From Myxococcus qinghaiensis (GTDB taxonomy: Bacteria; Myxococcota; Myxococcia; Myxococcales; Myxococcaceae), in NCBI RefSeq assembly GCF_024198215.1, contig NZ_JAKCFA010000007.1:372001-436000 (forward strand): a stretch of DNA of 64,000 bases, given 5' to 3'. Shown in pieces: positions 50,417-59,166 of this stretch (positions within the stretch are counted from its first letter, which is position 1; each line of letters begins with the position of its first letter). The position numbers were made by a program, and so were the translations under genes. The notes under the pieces were generated by a model, which was not told where the DNA came from, did no database searches, and saw only the letters and a program-made list of their open reading frames with translations.

Positions 50417-51182
50417 GCAGCACCCTTCCTTCCATGCCTCCCGCCACGGTGATGACCTCACCCGTCACGTGGCCGGAGATGCGATCCGATGCGAGCGTCA
50501 CCACCACCCGCGCGACATCCTCGGGCTGCCCCACCTTGCGCAGCGGCATGGTGCGAGTCACCCGCTTCACGAAGCCCTCGCCCTCCAGCTTGGAGCGGTT
50601 GCGGTCCACCGCCGTCCAGCCGGGGCACACCACGTTGACGCGGCCCAGCGGGGCGATGCGGCCCAGCTCGTTCTTCAGGCTGCGCACGAAGCCGCTCGCC
50701 AGCGCGCCCTTCGCAGCCGCGTAGTCGGAGTGCCCGGCCTCACCGAACAGGCCCGCCGTGGAGCTGATGATGACGATGTTGCCCACGCCCGTGGTGGACA
50801 CGTGCCGGAGGAACGCGCGGCAGCACAGGAAGACGCTGTCCAGGTTCTCCGCCAGCGTCCGGCGCCAGCGCTCCAACGACATCTGCCAGACGGGCTCATC
50901 CGCAGCGGGCCACACGCCCGCGTTGCACACCAGCACGTCCAGCCGGCCCAGCGCGGCCACCGACGCGGGCACGAGGGCATCCACCTCCGCCTCCACCGTC
51001 AGGTCCGCGCCCACCGCCGAGCCGCCCACTTCTTGAGCGAGCGCTCGCGCCTGGGCTTCGCGAGTGCGGTAGTGCACCGCCACCTTCGAGCCTTCTTCGG
51101 AGAACGCTCGGACGAGCGCGGTGCCGATACCTCCCGCGCCGCCCGTCACCAGGATGCCTTTGCCCCTCAGCTCCGTGTCCAT
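50406..51182 (-). CDS. Short-chain dehydrogenase/reductase
   Basis: 258 residues. NAD(P)-binding [12 protein letters not shown] near 13-24 with basic YRTRE after the second strand suggesting NADPH; NAG in CNAGVWPAA, catalytic Ser in IISSTAGLF, and YAAAK near 158. Typical FabG-like classical SDR. It precedes the methyltransferase with an 11-base overlap. Product cannot be named. Confidence 0.88.
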   Translation of the reverse strand: MDTELRGKGILVTGGAGGIGTALVRAFSEEGSKVAVHYRTREAQARALAQEVGGSAVGADLTVEAEVDALVPASVAALGRLDVLVCNAGVWPAADEPVWQMSLERWRRTLAENLDSVFLCCRAFLRHVSTTGVGNIVIISSTAGLFGEAGHSDYAAAKGALASGFVRSLKNELGRIAPLGRVNVVCPGWTAVDRNRSKLEGEGFVKRVTRTMPLRKVGQPEDVARVVVTLASDRISGHVTGEVITVAGGMEGRVLHDD

Positions 51183-51285
51183 CAGATGGCTCCTCGGAAG
51201 ACTTCGGGGCCCCGTCGCGCGGGAAACCGGGCAGACGGGTGGCGTCCGGCGGCTGCCGACGCGAGGGGCCCGTTATTGCTGACAT

Positions 51286-51327
51286 GGAAAAGAAGACGCC
51301 GACGCGGAAAGGAGCGCGTCGGCGTCG
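51286..51327 (-). terminator. Terminator of the kam operon
   Basis: On the minus strand GACGCCGACGCG pairs perfectly with CGCGTCGGCGTC (12 bp) around an 8-base loop and is followed by TTCTTTTCC. It lies about 9 bases past the kce stop. Confidence 0.85.
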
Positions 51328-51334
51328 GAGTGCA

Positions 51335-52162
51335 TCAGCTCAGGCGCAGCAGCTTGCGCGCCTGCTCCGGCGTGGCGGGCTCGCGGCCGTGGGCCCGGGC
51401 GCGCTTGGCGGCCTCGGCCACCAGCTCCCAGTTGCCCTTCGCGAGCACGCCCTTGGACACGTAGATGTTGTCCTCCAGGCCCACCCGCGCGTTGCCGCCG
51501 CGCTTCGCCGCCTCGTCCACGAACGGGAGCTGGTGACGGCCCACCGCGGCCACCGTCCAGGTGCTCCCCTCCGGCAGCGAGGCAATCATGAAGTCCAGCA
51601 CCTCCGGCCGCGCCTGCAGCGTGCCCGGCACGCCGAGCACGAAGTCGAAGTGCGCCGGCAAGTCCACCAGGCCCTCCTTCGCCAGATAGCGGGCCTCATC
51701 GAGCATCCCCACGTCGAAGCACTCCAGCTCCGGCCGGAGACCCAACGCGCGGATGCGCTTCGCGATGTCCCGCACCAGCGGACGCGGGTTCCAGAACACC
51801 TCTTCGCCGAAGTTCACCGTGCCCGTGGTGAGCGTGGCCATGTCCGGCCGGTCGTCCCCCGTGAGCGTCAGCGGACCGCAGCGCTGGTCCACCGTCATGC
51901 CCACCGCGCCACCGGTGGACGTCTGGATGAGGACATCGGTGCGCTTGCGGATGGCGCGGATGGCGGCCCGGAACAGCTCCGCGTCCTGGGACGGCTTGCC
52001 GTCCGCGGTGCGCACGTGCAGGTGCACCATCGCCGCGCCGGCCTCGCGACAGCGCACGGCGTCCTCGGCGATCTCCTCGGCGGTGATGGGCAGGTGCGGC
52101 GTCTGCTCGCGCGTCGTCTCCGCGCCCACCATCGCCGCGGTGATGACCATGGGCGTGCTCAT
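51335..52162 (-). CDS. kce: 3-keto-5-aminohexanoate cleavage enzyme (BKACE family)
   Basis: 275 residues from ATG 52162, overlapping kal as ATGA. Cleaves 3-keto-5-aminohexanoate with acetyl-CoA to 3-aminobutyryl-CoA and acetoacetate in the lysine fermentation pathway. DUF849/BKACE TIM barrel signatures [18 protein letters not shown] (zinc His pair), [15 protein letters not shown], and [15 protein letters not shown] are present. Family members have varied beta-keto acid substrates, but the kam neighbours fix this one. Confidence 0.92.
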   Translation of the reverse strand: MSTPMVITAAMVGAETTREQTPHLPITAEEIAEDAVRCREAGAAMVHLHVRTADGKPSQDAELFRAAIRAIRKRTDVLIQTSTGGAVGMTVDQRCGPLTLTGDDRPDMATLTTGTVNFGEEVFWNPRPLVRDIAKRIRALGLRPELECFDVGMLDEARYLAKEGLVDLPAHFDFVLGVPGTLQARPEVLDFMIASLPEGSTWTVAAVGRHQLPFVDEAAKRGGNARVGLEDNIYVSKGVLAKGNWELVAEAAKRARAHGREPATPEQARKLLRLS

Positions 52163-52557
52163 CGCTGGCCTCGCTGCTTGTCCTTGGGAACCACGCAGGT
52201 GCCCGAAGCCCGGCACACGACGATGGGCTCCGGCAACAGGTCCGCCGCCGAATCGTTCACGTCCGTGCGAGGCCGGATGACCTTGCGGGCCTCGAAGCGC
52301 ATCTTCCGCGACGTGTTGCCCGCACTGATGATTTCGCCCTCCGCCTCGATGAAGTCCCCCGCGTACACCGGGGCCAGGAACTCCACCGAGTCGTACGCGC
52401 GGAACAGCCCCTCATCGCCGTCCGCCCGGATGCACAGCTCCGTGGCCACGTCGCCGAACAGGCCGAGCATCCGCGCCCCGTCCACCAGGTTGCCGCCGTA
52501 GTGCGCGTCGTGGCTGCTCATGCGCAGGCGGATGATGGCCTTCGTCCCAGTGCTCAC
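52159..52557 (-). CDS. kal: 3-aminobutyryl-CoA ammonia lyase
   Basis: 132 residues, GTG start overlapping the kamE stop (GTGA). Hotdog-fold enzyme that removes ammonia from 3-aminobutyryl-CoA to give crotonyl-CoA. The segment [20 protein letters not shown] with [20 protein letters not shown] and [18 protein letters not shown] matches Kal. The gene ends with an ATGA overlap to kce, so translation is coupled on both sides. Confidence 0.9.
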   Translation of the reverse strand: MSTGTKAIIRLRMSSHDAHYGGNLVDGARMLGLFGDVATELCIRADGDEGLFRAYDSVEFLAPVYAGDFIEAEGEIISAGNTSRKMRFEARKVIRPRTDVNDSAADLLPEPIVVCRASGTCVVPKDKQRGQR

Positions 52558-53339
52558 GCCGGCTCTCCCTGGTAGTGCGCGTCCTTCGGCTCCTTGCCTT
52601 CCTTCTTCAGGAGCGCGTGGACGATGTAGTTGGCCACGTCGGACGGCTTGGTGCCCGGGCCGAAGCCGGCGTCGAAGCCCAGCTCCAGCGCCAGCTTGTG
52701 GTCCACGCGCGGGCCGCCCAGCAGCAGTTGCACCTTGCCGTGGATGCCCGCCGCCTTCGCCGCGTCGATGAAGTGCCTGGAGTTGTCCTTGTGCACGTCG
52801 CGCTGCGTGACGACCTGGCTCACCAGGATGGCGTCGGCGTTCTTCGCCAGGGCCTTCTTGATGAGGTCCTCGTTGGGCACCTGGCTGCCCAGGTTGAACG
52901 CCTCGAACCCGGGGTAGCGCTCCAGGCCGTAGTCGCCCGCGTAGCCCTTCATGTTCAGGATGGCGTCGATTCCCACCGTGTGCGTGTCCGTGCCCGTGCA
53001 CGCGCCGAACACGACGATGCGACGGCCGACCTTCTCCTTGATGAAGGCGTTGAGGTCATCGAAGGACATCTTCTTCACGATGACTTCCGGCACGTCGATT
53101 TCGGCGTAGTCCAGGTACATGCCCGAGCGGGCGTACACGATGAAGAACGTGTAGTTGTCGGCGGCGCGCTCGGCGGCGGCGACCTTGACGTCGGAGAACC
53201 CCATCTTCTTCGTGAAGACGGCGGCGGCCTCCTTGGCCTTCTCCGACAGGGGCACCGGCAGGGTGAACGAAATCTGCACCACGCCGTCGTCCCGCCGGTC
53301 TCCGTAGGGACGGATGATCTGCTTGCTGGGCTTCACCAT
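52554..53339 (-). CDS. kamE: Beta-lysine 5,6-aminomutase beta subunit (cobalamin-binding)
   Basis: 261 residues. Together with KamD moves the amino group of beta-lysine from C6 to C5, using adenosylcobalamin and PLP. The B12 domain has the [11 protein letters not shown] base-off histidine motif (DxHxxG) near 120, then SQVVTQRD and [11 protein letters not shown]. Stop overlaps kal start (GTGA); start is 4 bases after the embedded secreted-protein gene. Confidence 0.95.
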   Translation of the reverse strand: MVKPSKQIIRPYGDRRDDGVVQISFTLPVPLSEKAKEAAAVFTKKMGFSDVKVAAAERAADNYTFFIVYARSGMYLDYAEIDVPEVIVKKMSFDDLNAFIKEKVGRRIVVFGACTGTDTHTVGIDAILNMKGYAGDYGLERYPGFEAFNLGSQVPNEDLIKKALAKNADAILVSQVVTQRDVHKDNSRHFIDAAKAAGIHGKVQLLLGGPRVDHKLALELGFDAGFGPGTKPSDVANYIVHALLKKEGKEPKDAHYQGEPA

Positions 53340-53343
53340 CGGC

Positions 53344-53820
53344 TCATTTCCCCATGCCCCGCTGAATCTTCACGCTGGTGCCCACCTTGTCGGCCAGCGC
53401 GGCGAAGCGGTCCTTCTTGCGCTGCTCCATGTGGAAGACGACGGACCACGTCGTGCGTCCGTCGCAGCCGACGTACGTCACCGTGTCCACCACTCCGCCG
53501 TTCGTCGAGTTGTCCGAGTCCAGCCGCTTGGCCGCCGGCTGCCCGCCCACCGTAAGGCGCTCCCAGTTGGCGCCGCCGATGCCGGCGACAATCTTGTCCA
53601 CGCAGACCTTGGCCTTCATGCCCGCCGTCTGCACCGAGCCCACGTCCACCAGGAAGTACGCGTCGCCGCTGGGCGCGGTGAACTTCATCGTCCCTTCCTC
53701 GGTGGAGCGGCTCCACGCGGCGGGCACCTGCACGCCCACGTTCTTCACCTGGAACTGCGCCAGCGCGTCCGCCGAGCCGCCCGCGGCCATCACCACGGTC
53801 AGGATGGTACCGAGCATCAT
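53344..53820 (-). CDS. Secreted protein embedded in the kam operon
   Basis: 158 residues, start overlapping the kamD stop as ATGA and stop 4 bases before kamE. Signal peptide MMLGTILTVVMAAGGSADALA directs export, unlike the cytoplasmic enzymes around it. The mature part is beta-rich (VGVQVPAAWSRSTEEGTMKF, AYFLVDVGSVQTAG) with two Cys. No family recognised. It may sense or bind an extracellular ligand, or be a passenger gene. The ATGA coupling argues it is a true operon member. Confidence 0.75.
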   Translation of the reverse strand: MMLGTILTVVMAAGGSADALAQFQVKNVGVQVPAAWSRSTEEGTMKFTAPSGDAYFLVDVGSVQTAGMKAKVCVDKIVAGIGGANWERLTVGGQPAAKRLDSDNSTNGGVVDTVTYVGCDGRTTWSVVFHMEQRKKDRFAALADKVGTSVKIQRGMGK

Positions 53821-55367
53821 GTTGCCTCCAGGATTTCCAGGAACGGGTTGAAGTAATCGGGAGCCTTCTCCATCACGCCATCCAGCCCCTTGCCGCCGGT
53901 CTCCTCGCGCTTCACGTCGCCGAAGTGACCCTTGCCAATGGCCGCCACCATGCCTTCGTCGCGGCACTCCTGGAGCAGCTTCATCGCCTGGCCGAACACG
54001 TCGCGGGCCCGGTTGGCGATCTTCCCGTCCTCGCGAACGGTGAACTCCTCGTCGATGCCCCGCGCCGCGCGGTGGATGTAGTTGGCGGACTTGAGCGCCA
54101 CGAACCGGTCCGCGAGCAGCGGCGTGTGCATGGCCTCCGTCATCATGCCGAGCAGCTGGATGCCCTGCTTCGTCCAGATGGCCACCAGGTCCGCCATCAC
54201 GTCGTACGCGTGGCTGAAGAAGATGTCCGTCTCCTTGTGCTTGGTGGGCGGCATGTACTTCAGCGGCGCATCCGGGAAGCAGCGGCGCACCAGCATCGCC
54301 TGTGACAGCTCCAGGAGGAGCGTGTCGTCGCGGTACGGGTCGATCTCGTACGAGTGGCCGATGCCCAGCTGCCAGTCCTTGAGGCCCGCGCGCTTGGCGA
54401 AGCACTCGTTGATGAACTGGCTGGCGATGACGGTGTGGGCCGCGTCGTACGCGTCCGCCGTGGTGATGTAGTTGTCCTCGCCGGTGTTGATGATGATGCC
54501 GGCGAGCGCGCAGATGCGGCGGCTGAAGTACTGGTCGATGAACGTGCGACGCATGTTGATGTCACGGAAGAGGATTCCGTACATCGCGTCGTTGAGCAGC
54601 ATGTCCAGCTTCTCGTAGGCCGCGCAGAAGGCGATCTCCGACATGCACAGGCCGGACGAGTAGTTGGTGAGCTGGATGTAGCGCTTGAGCTTGATGCTCT
54701 CCTCGTCCAGGGCCTCGCGCATGATGCGGAAGTTCTCCTGGGTGGCGTACGTGCCGCCGTAGCCCTCCGTCGTCGCGCCGTGAGGCACGTAGTCCAACAG
54801 GGACTGCGCGGTGGAGCGGATGACGGCGATGACGTCCGCGCCCGCCTGGGCCGCGGCCCGGGCCTGGTCCACGTCGTCGTAGATGTTGCCGGTGGCGACG
54901 ATGACGTACTTGTGCGGCGCCGGCGACATGGGGAACTGCTGGCGGAGCGCGTCGCGAGCGGCGAGGCGGGACTTCATGTCCTCCAGCGCGGAGCGGGCTT
55001 CCGCGCGGACCTCGGCGCGGAGGTTCTGTTCGACCTCCGGGGACAGCGGACCCAGCTTGTCCGTCGGCAACGCCGTCAGCCGCTCCACGGCCTCCAGCGG
55101 GCTCTTGGCGCCCAGATGGAGGGCCCGGCCATACCAATAGGCGGCGCCCCGGTTGAGCACCCCGGCGGCCTTGAGCTTGTCGACCATCAGGTTGGCGAGC
55201 GGCACTCCCCGCGCGCCCGCCCCGGAGATTCCGAAGAAGCGCAACACGGTGCGCTCAATCGATACAGTGGTGTTACGGCGGATGAGGTCGAAGATCGGGT
55301 TGACGATCTCCTCCGCCAGAGTGCGCGCATGCGCAATCTGCGCGTCGTCAATGAACGGGCCTGGCAT
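53817..55367 (-). CDS. kamD: Beta-lysine 5,6-aminomutase alpha subunit
   Basis: 516 residues, usual length. PLP- and cobalamin-dependent aminomutase subunit; characteristic segments are FFGISGAGARGVPLANLMVD, YVIVATGNIYDDVDQARAAA, GATTEGYGGTYATQENFRIM, and PPTKHKETDIFFSHAYDVMADL. First gene of the kam operon. Its promoter region contains the triple CACCG-N6-CGGTG palindrome. Lysine 2,3-aminomutase (KamA), needed to make beta-lysine, is not in the window. Confidence 0.95.
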   Translation of the reverse strand: MPGPFIDDAQIAHARTLAEEIVNPIFDLIRRNTTVSIERTVLRFFGISGAGARGVPLANLMVDKLKAAGVLNRGAAYWYGRALHLGAKSPLEAVERLTALPTDKLGPLSPEVEQNLRAEVRAEARSALEDMKSRLAARDALRQQFPMSPAPHKYVIVATGNIYDDVDQARAAAQAGADVIAVIRSTAQSLLDYVPHGATTEGYGGTYATQENFRIMREALDEESIKLKRYIQLTNYSSGLCMSEIAFCAAYEKLDMLLNDAMYGILFRDINMRRTFIDQYFSRRICALAGIIINTGEDNYITTADAYDAAHTVIASQFINECFAKRAGLKDWQLGIGHSYEIDPYRDDTLLLELSQAMLVRRCFPDAPLKYMPPTKHKETDIFFSHAYDVMADLVAIWTKQGIQLLGMMTEAMHTPLLADRFVALKSANYIHRAARGIDEEFTVREDGKIANRARDVFGQAMKLLQECRDEGMVAAIGKGHFGDVKREETGGKGLDGVMEKAPDYFNPFLEILEAT

Positions 55368-55436
55368 GGGCGCACCTTACCCGCCCGAACGCCTACAGGA
55401 AGCGCCGAAGCATACCCGAACGCGCTGCCGCGCCGC

Positions 55437-55465
55437 ATTATCGGTTGGAAGTCGACCGCACCGAA
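55437..55465 (-). promoter_or_regulatory. Possible promoter of the kam operon
   Basis: On the minus strand GATAAT (55442-55437) is a good -10. Seventeen bases upstream is TTCGGT, a weak -35, which overlaps the first palindrome at 55459-55474. A repressor or activator at that palindrome would touch the polymerase site. Confidence 0.45.
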
Positions 55466-55518
55466 AAAACGGTGATCCACGCCACCGAGCCAGCGGTGTT
55501 TTCACCGATATACCGGTG
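55459..55518. promoter_or_regulatory. Three tandem CACCG-N6-CGGTG palindromes (candidate operator array)
   Basis: Three perfect 5-bp-arm palindromes of 16 bp lie at 55459-55474 (spacer AAAAAA on the plus strand), 55483-55498 (AGCCAG) and 55503-55518 (ATATAC). Arms are the same in all three while spacers differ, as expected for protein binding rather than a repeat copy. Centre spacing is 24 and 20 bp, near two helical turns. They sit between kamD and the catalase, the first overlapping the -35 of kamD. No regulator gene is adjacent. Confidence 0.75.
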
Positions 55519-55546
55519 AGCGCCTCGCCTCACTGCGCGACAACCT

Positions 55547-55568
55547 CTTGGAGTTATTGGATTCCAAG
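55547..55568. promoter_or_regulatory. Inverted repeat upstream of catalase
   Basis: CTTGGA and TCCAAG form 6-bp arms around a 10-bp AT-rich spacer, 58 bases ahead of the catalase ATG. The size and spacing fit a LysR-type or similar regulator site. The site does not match the OxyR consensus. Confidence 0.45.
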
Positions 55569-55626
55569 GAACGGCACGGCGCGTGCTGTGGAGCGGTCCG
55601 CCTCATCCCCCGAGAGGACGCTTCGC

Positions 55627-57159
55627 ATGAAAACCCGTTCCCTGTTGCTGACGGCCGCGCTGTTCACTGTTCCGGCCTTCGCAGCCAATCCGCCGCCCCT
55701 CACCACGGACACCGGTGCCGCCGTGGGCACCAACCAGAGCTCCAAGACGGCCGGCCCGCGCGGCGGCATCCTGCTGGAGGACTTCCACCTCATCGAGAAG
55801 CTGGCCCGGTTCGACCGTGAGCGCATTCCCGAGCGCGTCGTCCACGCGCGTGGCACGGGTGCCTACGGTGTCTTCGAGAGCTACGGCAACTTCTCCAACC
55901 TCACTCGCGCGTCGGTCTTCTCCAGCAAGGGGAAGAAGACGCCCCTGTTCGTGCGCTTCTCCACCGTCATCCATCCGTCCGGCTCGCCGGAGACGCTGAG
56001 AGACCCTCGCGGCTTCGCACTCAAGTTCTACACGGACGACGGCAACTGGGACCTGGTGGGCAACAACCTGCCCATCTTCTTCATCCGCGACGCCATCAAG
56101 TTCCCGGACATGGTGCACTCGCTCAAGCCGTCGCCCATCAACAACAAGCAGGACCCGAACCGCTTCTTCGACTTCTTCTCCCACATCCCCGAGTCCACGC
56201 ACATGCTGACGCAGGTGTACTCGGACATCGGAATCCCGGCGAACTACCGCCAGATGAACGGGCACGGCGTCCACGCCTTCAAGTTCGTCAACGCCAAGGG
56301 CGAGTACCGCTACGTCAAGTTCAACTGGGCCTCGCAGCAGGGCGTCAAGAGCCTGACCTCCGAGGAGGCCGCGCGCACCGCGGGCGAGGACCACCAGCAC
56401 GCGACGACGGACCTGTATGCGTCCATTGGCGCGGGCAAGTTCCCCGCGTGGGAGCTGTCCGCGCAGGTGCTGGACCCCAAGGACCTGGACAGCTTCGCGT
56501 TCAACCCGTTGGACCCGACGAAGATCTGGCCGGAGGACAAGGTGCCCTCCATCAAGCTGGGCAAGTTCGTCCTCAACAAGATGCCGGACAACTTCTTCGA
56601 GGAGACCGAGCAGGCCGCGTTCTCCCCCGGTGTGCAGCCCTCCGGAATCGAACCCTCCGAGGACCGCCTCCTTCAGGGCCGGCTCTTCTCCTACGCGGAC
56701 ACGCAGCGCTACCGCGTGGGCGCCAACTACCAGTCCCTGCCCATCAACCGCTCGCGCGGCTCGGTGAACAACAACAACCAGGCCGGCAGCATGAACATCG
56801 CCAACACGAAGTCGGACGTGAACTACGAGCCGAGCATCGCCCGTGAGTCGCAGGAGGCCCCCGCCCACCTCTTCTCGCGCGCCGCGCTGTCCGGCACCAC
56901 GCAGCAGCAGCCCATCGAGAAGACGGACAACTTCTCGCAGGCGGGCGCCTTCTACGTGGCGCTCGACGCCGCCGCGAAGGACCGGCTGGTGAAGAACCTG
57001 GCCGCGGACCTGCGCCAGGTGCGTGACGCCCGCGTCAAGGCGCGCATGGTCGGCCACTTCTTCGTCGCCAACGAGGAGTACGGCACGAAGCTGGCCAACG
57101 CGGTGGGCGTGAAGGTGGACGACGCCAAGGCCGCCGTGGCCCCGCTCGCCGCGCGCTGA
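55627..57159 (+). CDS. Periplasmic haem catalase
   Basis: 510 residues from ATG 55627 (GAGAGGA upstream). Splits hydrogen peroxide. Signal peptide (LLLTAALFTVPAFA) shows export, unusual as most catalases are cytoplasmic. Catalytic His in RVVHARGTGAYGVFESYG, Asn in GNNLPIFFIRDA, and proximal haem Tyr in RLFSYADTQRYRVG are present; the length places it with small-subunit clade 3 enzymes. Divergent from the kam operon. The next gene codes an ankyrin protein, a pairing known for katB-ankB in Pseudomonas aeruginosa. Confidence 0.93.
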   Translation: MKTRSLLLTAALFTVPAFAANPPPLTTDTGAAVGTNQSSKTAGPRGGILLEDFHLIEKLARFDRERIPERVVHARGTGAYGVFESYGNFSNLTRASVFSSKGKKTPLFVRFSTVIHPSGSPETLRDPRGFALKFYTDDGNWDLVGNNLPIFFIRDAIKFPDMVHSLKPSPINNKQDPNRFFDFFSHIPESTHMLTQVYSDIGIPANYRQMNGHGVHAFKFVNAKGEYRYVKFNWASQQGVKSLTSEEAARTAGEDHQHATTDLYASIGAGKFPAWELSAQVLDPKDLDSFAFNPLDPTKIWPEDKVPSIKLGKFVLNKMPDNFFEETEQAAFSPGVQPSGIEPSEDRLLQGRLFSYADTQRYRVGANYQSLPINRSRGSVNNNNQAGSMNIANTKSDVNYEPSIARESQEAPAHLFSRAALSGTTQQQPIEKTDNFSQAGAFYVALDAAAKDRLVKNLAADLRQVRDARVKARMVGHFFVANEEYGTKLANAVGVKVDDAKAAVAPLAAR

Positions 57160-57178
57160 CGCTCGCAGGGCTTCACCC

Positions 57179-57209
57179 GGGTCCCGGCGCCAGCGTGTCG
57201 CCGGGGCCC
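57179..57209 (+). terminator. Hairpin between catalase and ankyrin gene
   Basis: GGGTCCCGGCG pairs with CGCCGGGGCCC (one mismatch) around a 9-base loop. No T-run follows, so it may reduce or stabilise rather than end transcription into the ankyrin gene. Confidence 0.45.
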
Positions 57210-57293
57210 TCCCTTCACGAGAAGACCGGGGCATGGGCGGACTCGCGGCCCGTGCCCCAGTCTTCTTCCGCTGACTTCGTCTGGAGGACGACC

Positions 57294-57914
57294 ATGTTTC
57301 GCAAGCTGCTGCTCGGAGCCCTCGGCCTGCTGGTGCTGGTGTGCGCGGTGCTGACCGCCACCTGGTTCTCCCTGCGCGCCGAGCCCGCGCCCCAGGGTCG
57401 CCTGCTGGCCACGAGCGAGGCGGAGAACTACCTGCTCGCCGCCGCGCGGGTCGGTGACACGGAGCTCGTCACCGGACTGCTCAAGGCCGGCACGCCCGTG
57501 GAGGCACGCGACTCAAGAGGCTTCTCGCCGCTCATCCTCGCAGCGTACCACGGCCACCTGGACACCGTGCGCGCGCTGCTCGCCGCGGGCGCGGATGCCT
57601 GCGCGGGAGACAAGCGCGGCAACACCGCCCTGATGGGCGCGGCCTTCAAGGGCTACGGAGACGTCGTCACGCTGCTGAACCAGCAGCCGTGCGCCGTGGA
57701 CCAGGCCAACAGCCTGGGCCAGACGGCGCTGATGTTCGCGTCGCTCTTCGGACGGAAGGAGGTCGTCGACCAGCTCCGCGAGAAGGGCGCATCACCCGAG
57801 GCACGTGATGCGAGCGGCCGGAGCGTCGACGACTGGGCGCGCACCCAGACCGAGCCCCAGGCCCCCGTCGCTCCCGCGCCCGTGGCCCCGAGCGACTCCT
57901 CCGCCGCGAGGTAG
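57294..57914 (+). CDS. Membrane-anchored ankyrin-repeat protein, catalase partner
   Basis: 206 residues from ATG 57294 (GGAGGA 6 bases upstream). N-terminal anchor LLLGALGLLVLVCAVLTATW, then three to four ankyrin repeats: AENYLLAAARVGDTELVTGL, SPLILAAYHGHLDTVRALLA, ALMGAAFKGYGDVVTLL, ALMFASLFGRKEVVDQLR, and a Pro/Ala-rich tail. In Pseudomonas AnkB lies next to the catalase KatB and is needed for its full activity; the same partnership is inferred here, at the periplasmic face. Confidence 0.85.
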   Translation: MFRKLLLGALGLLVLVCAVLTATWFSLRAEPAPQGRLLATSEAENYLLAAARVGDTELVTGLLKAGTPVEARDSRGFSPLILAAYHGHLDTVRALLAAGADACAGDKRGNTALMGAAFKGYGDVVTLLNQQPCAVDQANSLGQTALMFASLFGRKEVVDQLREKGASPEARDASGRSVDDWARTQTEPQAPVAPAPVAPSDSSAAR

Positions 57915-57937
57915 CGCGACGGAAGCGCCCGCTTCGC

Positions 57938-58969
57938 TCAGACGTACCGCGTGGCGAAGAGCTGGAGCAGCGCGGGCTCCGTGCGCAGCAGCGCCAGTGT
58001 CAACGAGGCGTGGCCGGGCACGTAGCCGTTGCCCACCAGCATGGTGACGTCCTTGCCCACGCCCTCGGCGCCGAGCGCCGCCGTGGTGAAGCTGGTGGCC
58101 ATGGAGAAGAAGATGGCCGTGCCGCCGTCCTTCACCGAGAGGATGGTGGCCATCTCCGTGTTGCCCACGCTGGCGCAGTTCACCACCAGGTCGCAGAGCT
58201 GCCCGTCCGTGGCCTGACTCACCGCCTCCATCACGTCCACGCCCTGGGTGGCATCCACCTTCAGCGCCACGTCACACAGGCCAATGGCCGACAGCATGTC
58301 CAGCGCGGGCTGCGACACGTCCAGCGCGATGAGCTTGCCCCGGCTCTCCAGGTTGCGCCGCGCCTGCGCCAGACACAGCGCCCCGCTCTTGCCCGCGCCC
58401 AGCACCGCCACCGTCATGCCCGGACGCACGTGCCGAGCCACCAGCGCGGGCGCGCCACACACGTCCAGTGCCGCCAGCGCCAGCGTGTCCGGCATGTCCG
58501 ACGGGAGCTTCGCGAAGATGCCGCTGGCGAACAGCAGCGCGTGCCCTCGGATGTCCACCCGGTCGATGTCCGCGTGCACGGCCTTCACCTCGTCAATCAC
58601 CAGCGGCGTCAGCGTCAGGCTGACCAGCGTGGCGATGCGGTCTCCCACATGGAGCTGGCCCTTCGCCGGGTGCTTCGCGCCAATCTCCTTCACCCGGCCA
58701 ATCAGCATGCCGCCCGAGCCCGTGACGGGGTTCTGCATCTTCCCCCGCTCCCGGACAATCTCCTGGATGCGCTCGCCGATGCGCGTGGCGTCGCCGCCGA
58801 CCTCGCCCTTGATCTGCTTGAAGGACGCCGCGTCGATGTTGAGGCTCTCCACGTCGATGAGCACCTCCGAGTCGCGGCACGGCAGCGAGGGGTCCAGCTT
58901 CCGCGCACGCTGCGGCAGCACGCCCTTCTCTCCGACGACGCGAGACAGCCCGTAGAGGTCGTTGCTCAT
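57938..58969 (-). CDS. kdd: L-erythro-3,5-diaminohexanoate dehydrogenase
   Basis: 343 residues from ATG 58969 (GGGAGATGGG upstream). Oxidatively deaminates 3,5-diaminohexanoate to 3-keto-5-aminohexanoate, the step between KamDE and Kce. Zinc-free MDR-like fold: VLIDVESLNIDAASFKQIKG, GRVKEIGAKHPAK, and NAD-binding AVLGAGKSGALCLAQA with acidic LIALDVSQ. The sequence TFTSAALGAEG-like C-terminal segment and the closing FATRYV match the family. It is cut off from the rest of the pathway by the catalase-ankyrin pair. Confidence 0.9.
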   Translation of the reverse strand: MSNDLYGLSRVVGEKGVLPQRARKLDPSLPCRDSEVLIDVESLNIDAASFKQIKGEVGGDATRIGERIQEIVRERGKMQNPVTGSGGMLIGRVKEIGAKHPAKGQLHVGDRIATLVSLTLTPLVIDEVKAVHADIDRVDIRGHALLFASGIFAKLPSDMPDTLALAALDVCGAPALVARHVRPGMTVAVLGAGKSGALCLAQARRNLESRGKLIALDVSQPALDMLSAIGLCDVALKVDATQGVDVMEAVSQATDGQLCDLVVNCASVGNTEMATILSVKDGGTAIFFSMATSFTTAALGAEGVGKDVTMLVGNGYVPGHASLTLALLRTEPALLQLFATRYV

Positions 58970-59069
58970 GTTCCCATCTCCCTGAAGGTCATCCACGCCC
59001 GCCACCCAAGCCACCGTGGCGCGTGGGCGCTCAGCCTCTATCCGCTCCCCCGGGGGCATGGCCAGCGCC

Positions 59070-59099
59070 ACGTCACGCTTCCGGGGGATGACGTCACGC
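59070..59099. promoter_or_regulatory. Direct repeat upstream of kdd
   Basis: ACGTCACGC occurs at 59070-59078 and again at 59091-59099, 21 bases apart, about 100 bases ahead of the kdd start. Two half-sites in phase on the helix would suit an activator dimer. Confidence 0.35.
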
Positions 59100-59166
59100 G
59101 GCAATCAGTCCCGGGCCCCCATGTCCGCCTTGGGGGCCACCCTGGACCGACGCCGCGTCCTCTTCA

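Noticed and set aside
55368-55626. Cobalamin riboswitch ahead of the B12-dependent kamDE genes
   Set aside because: No B12-box sequence or long multi-helix leader is seen; the striking elements are short protein-type palindromes.
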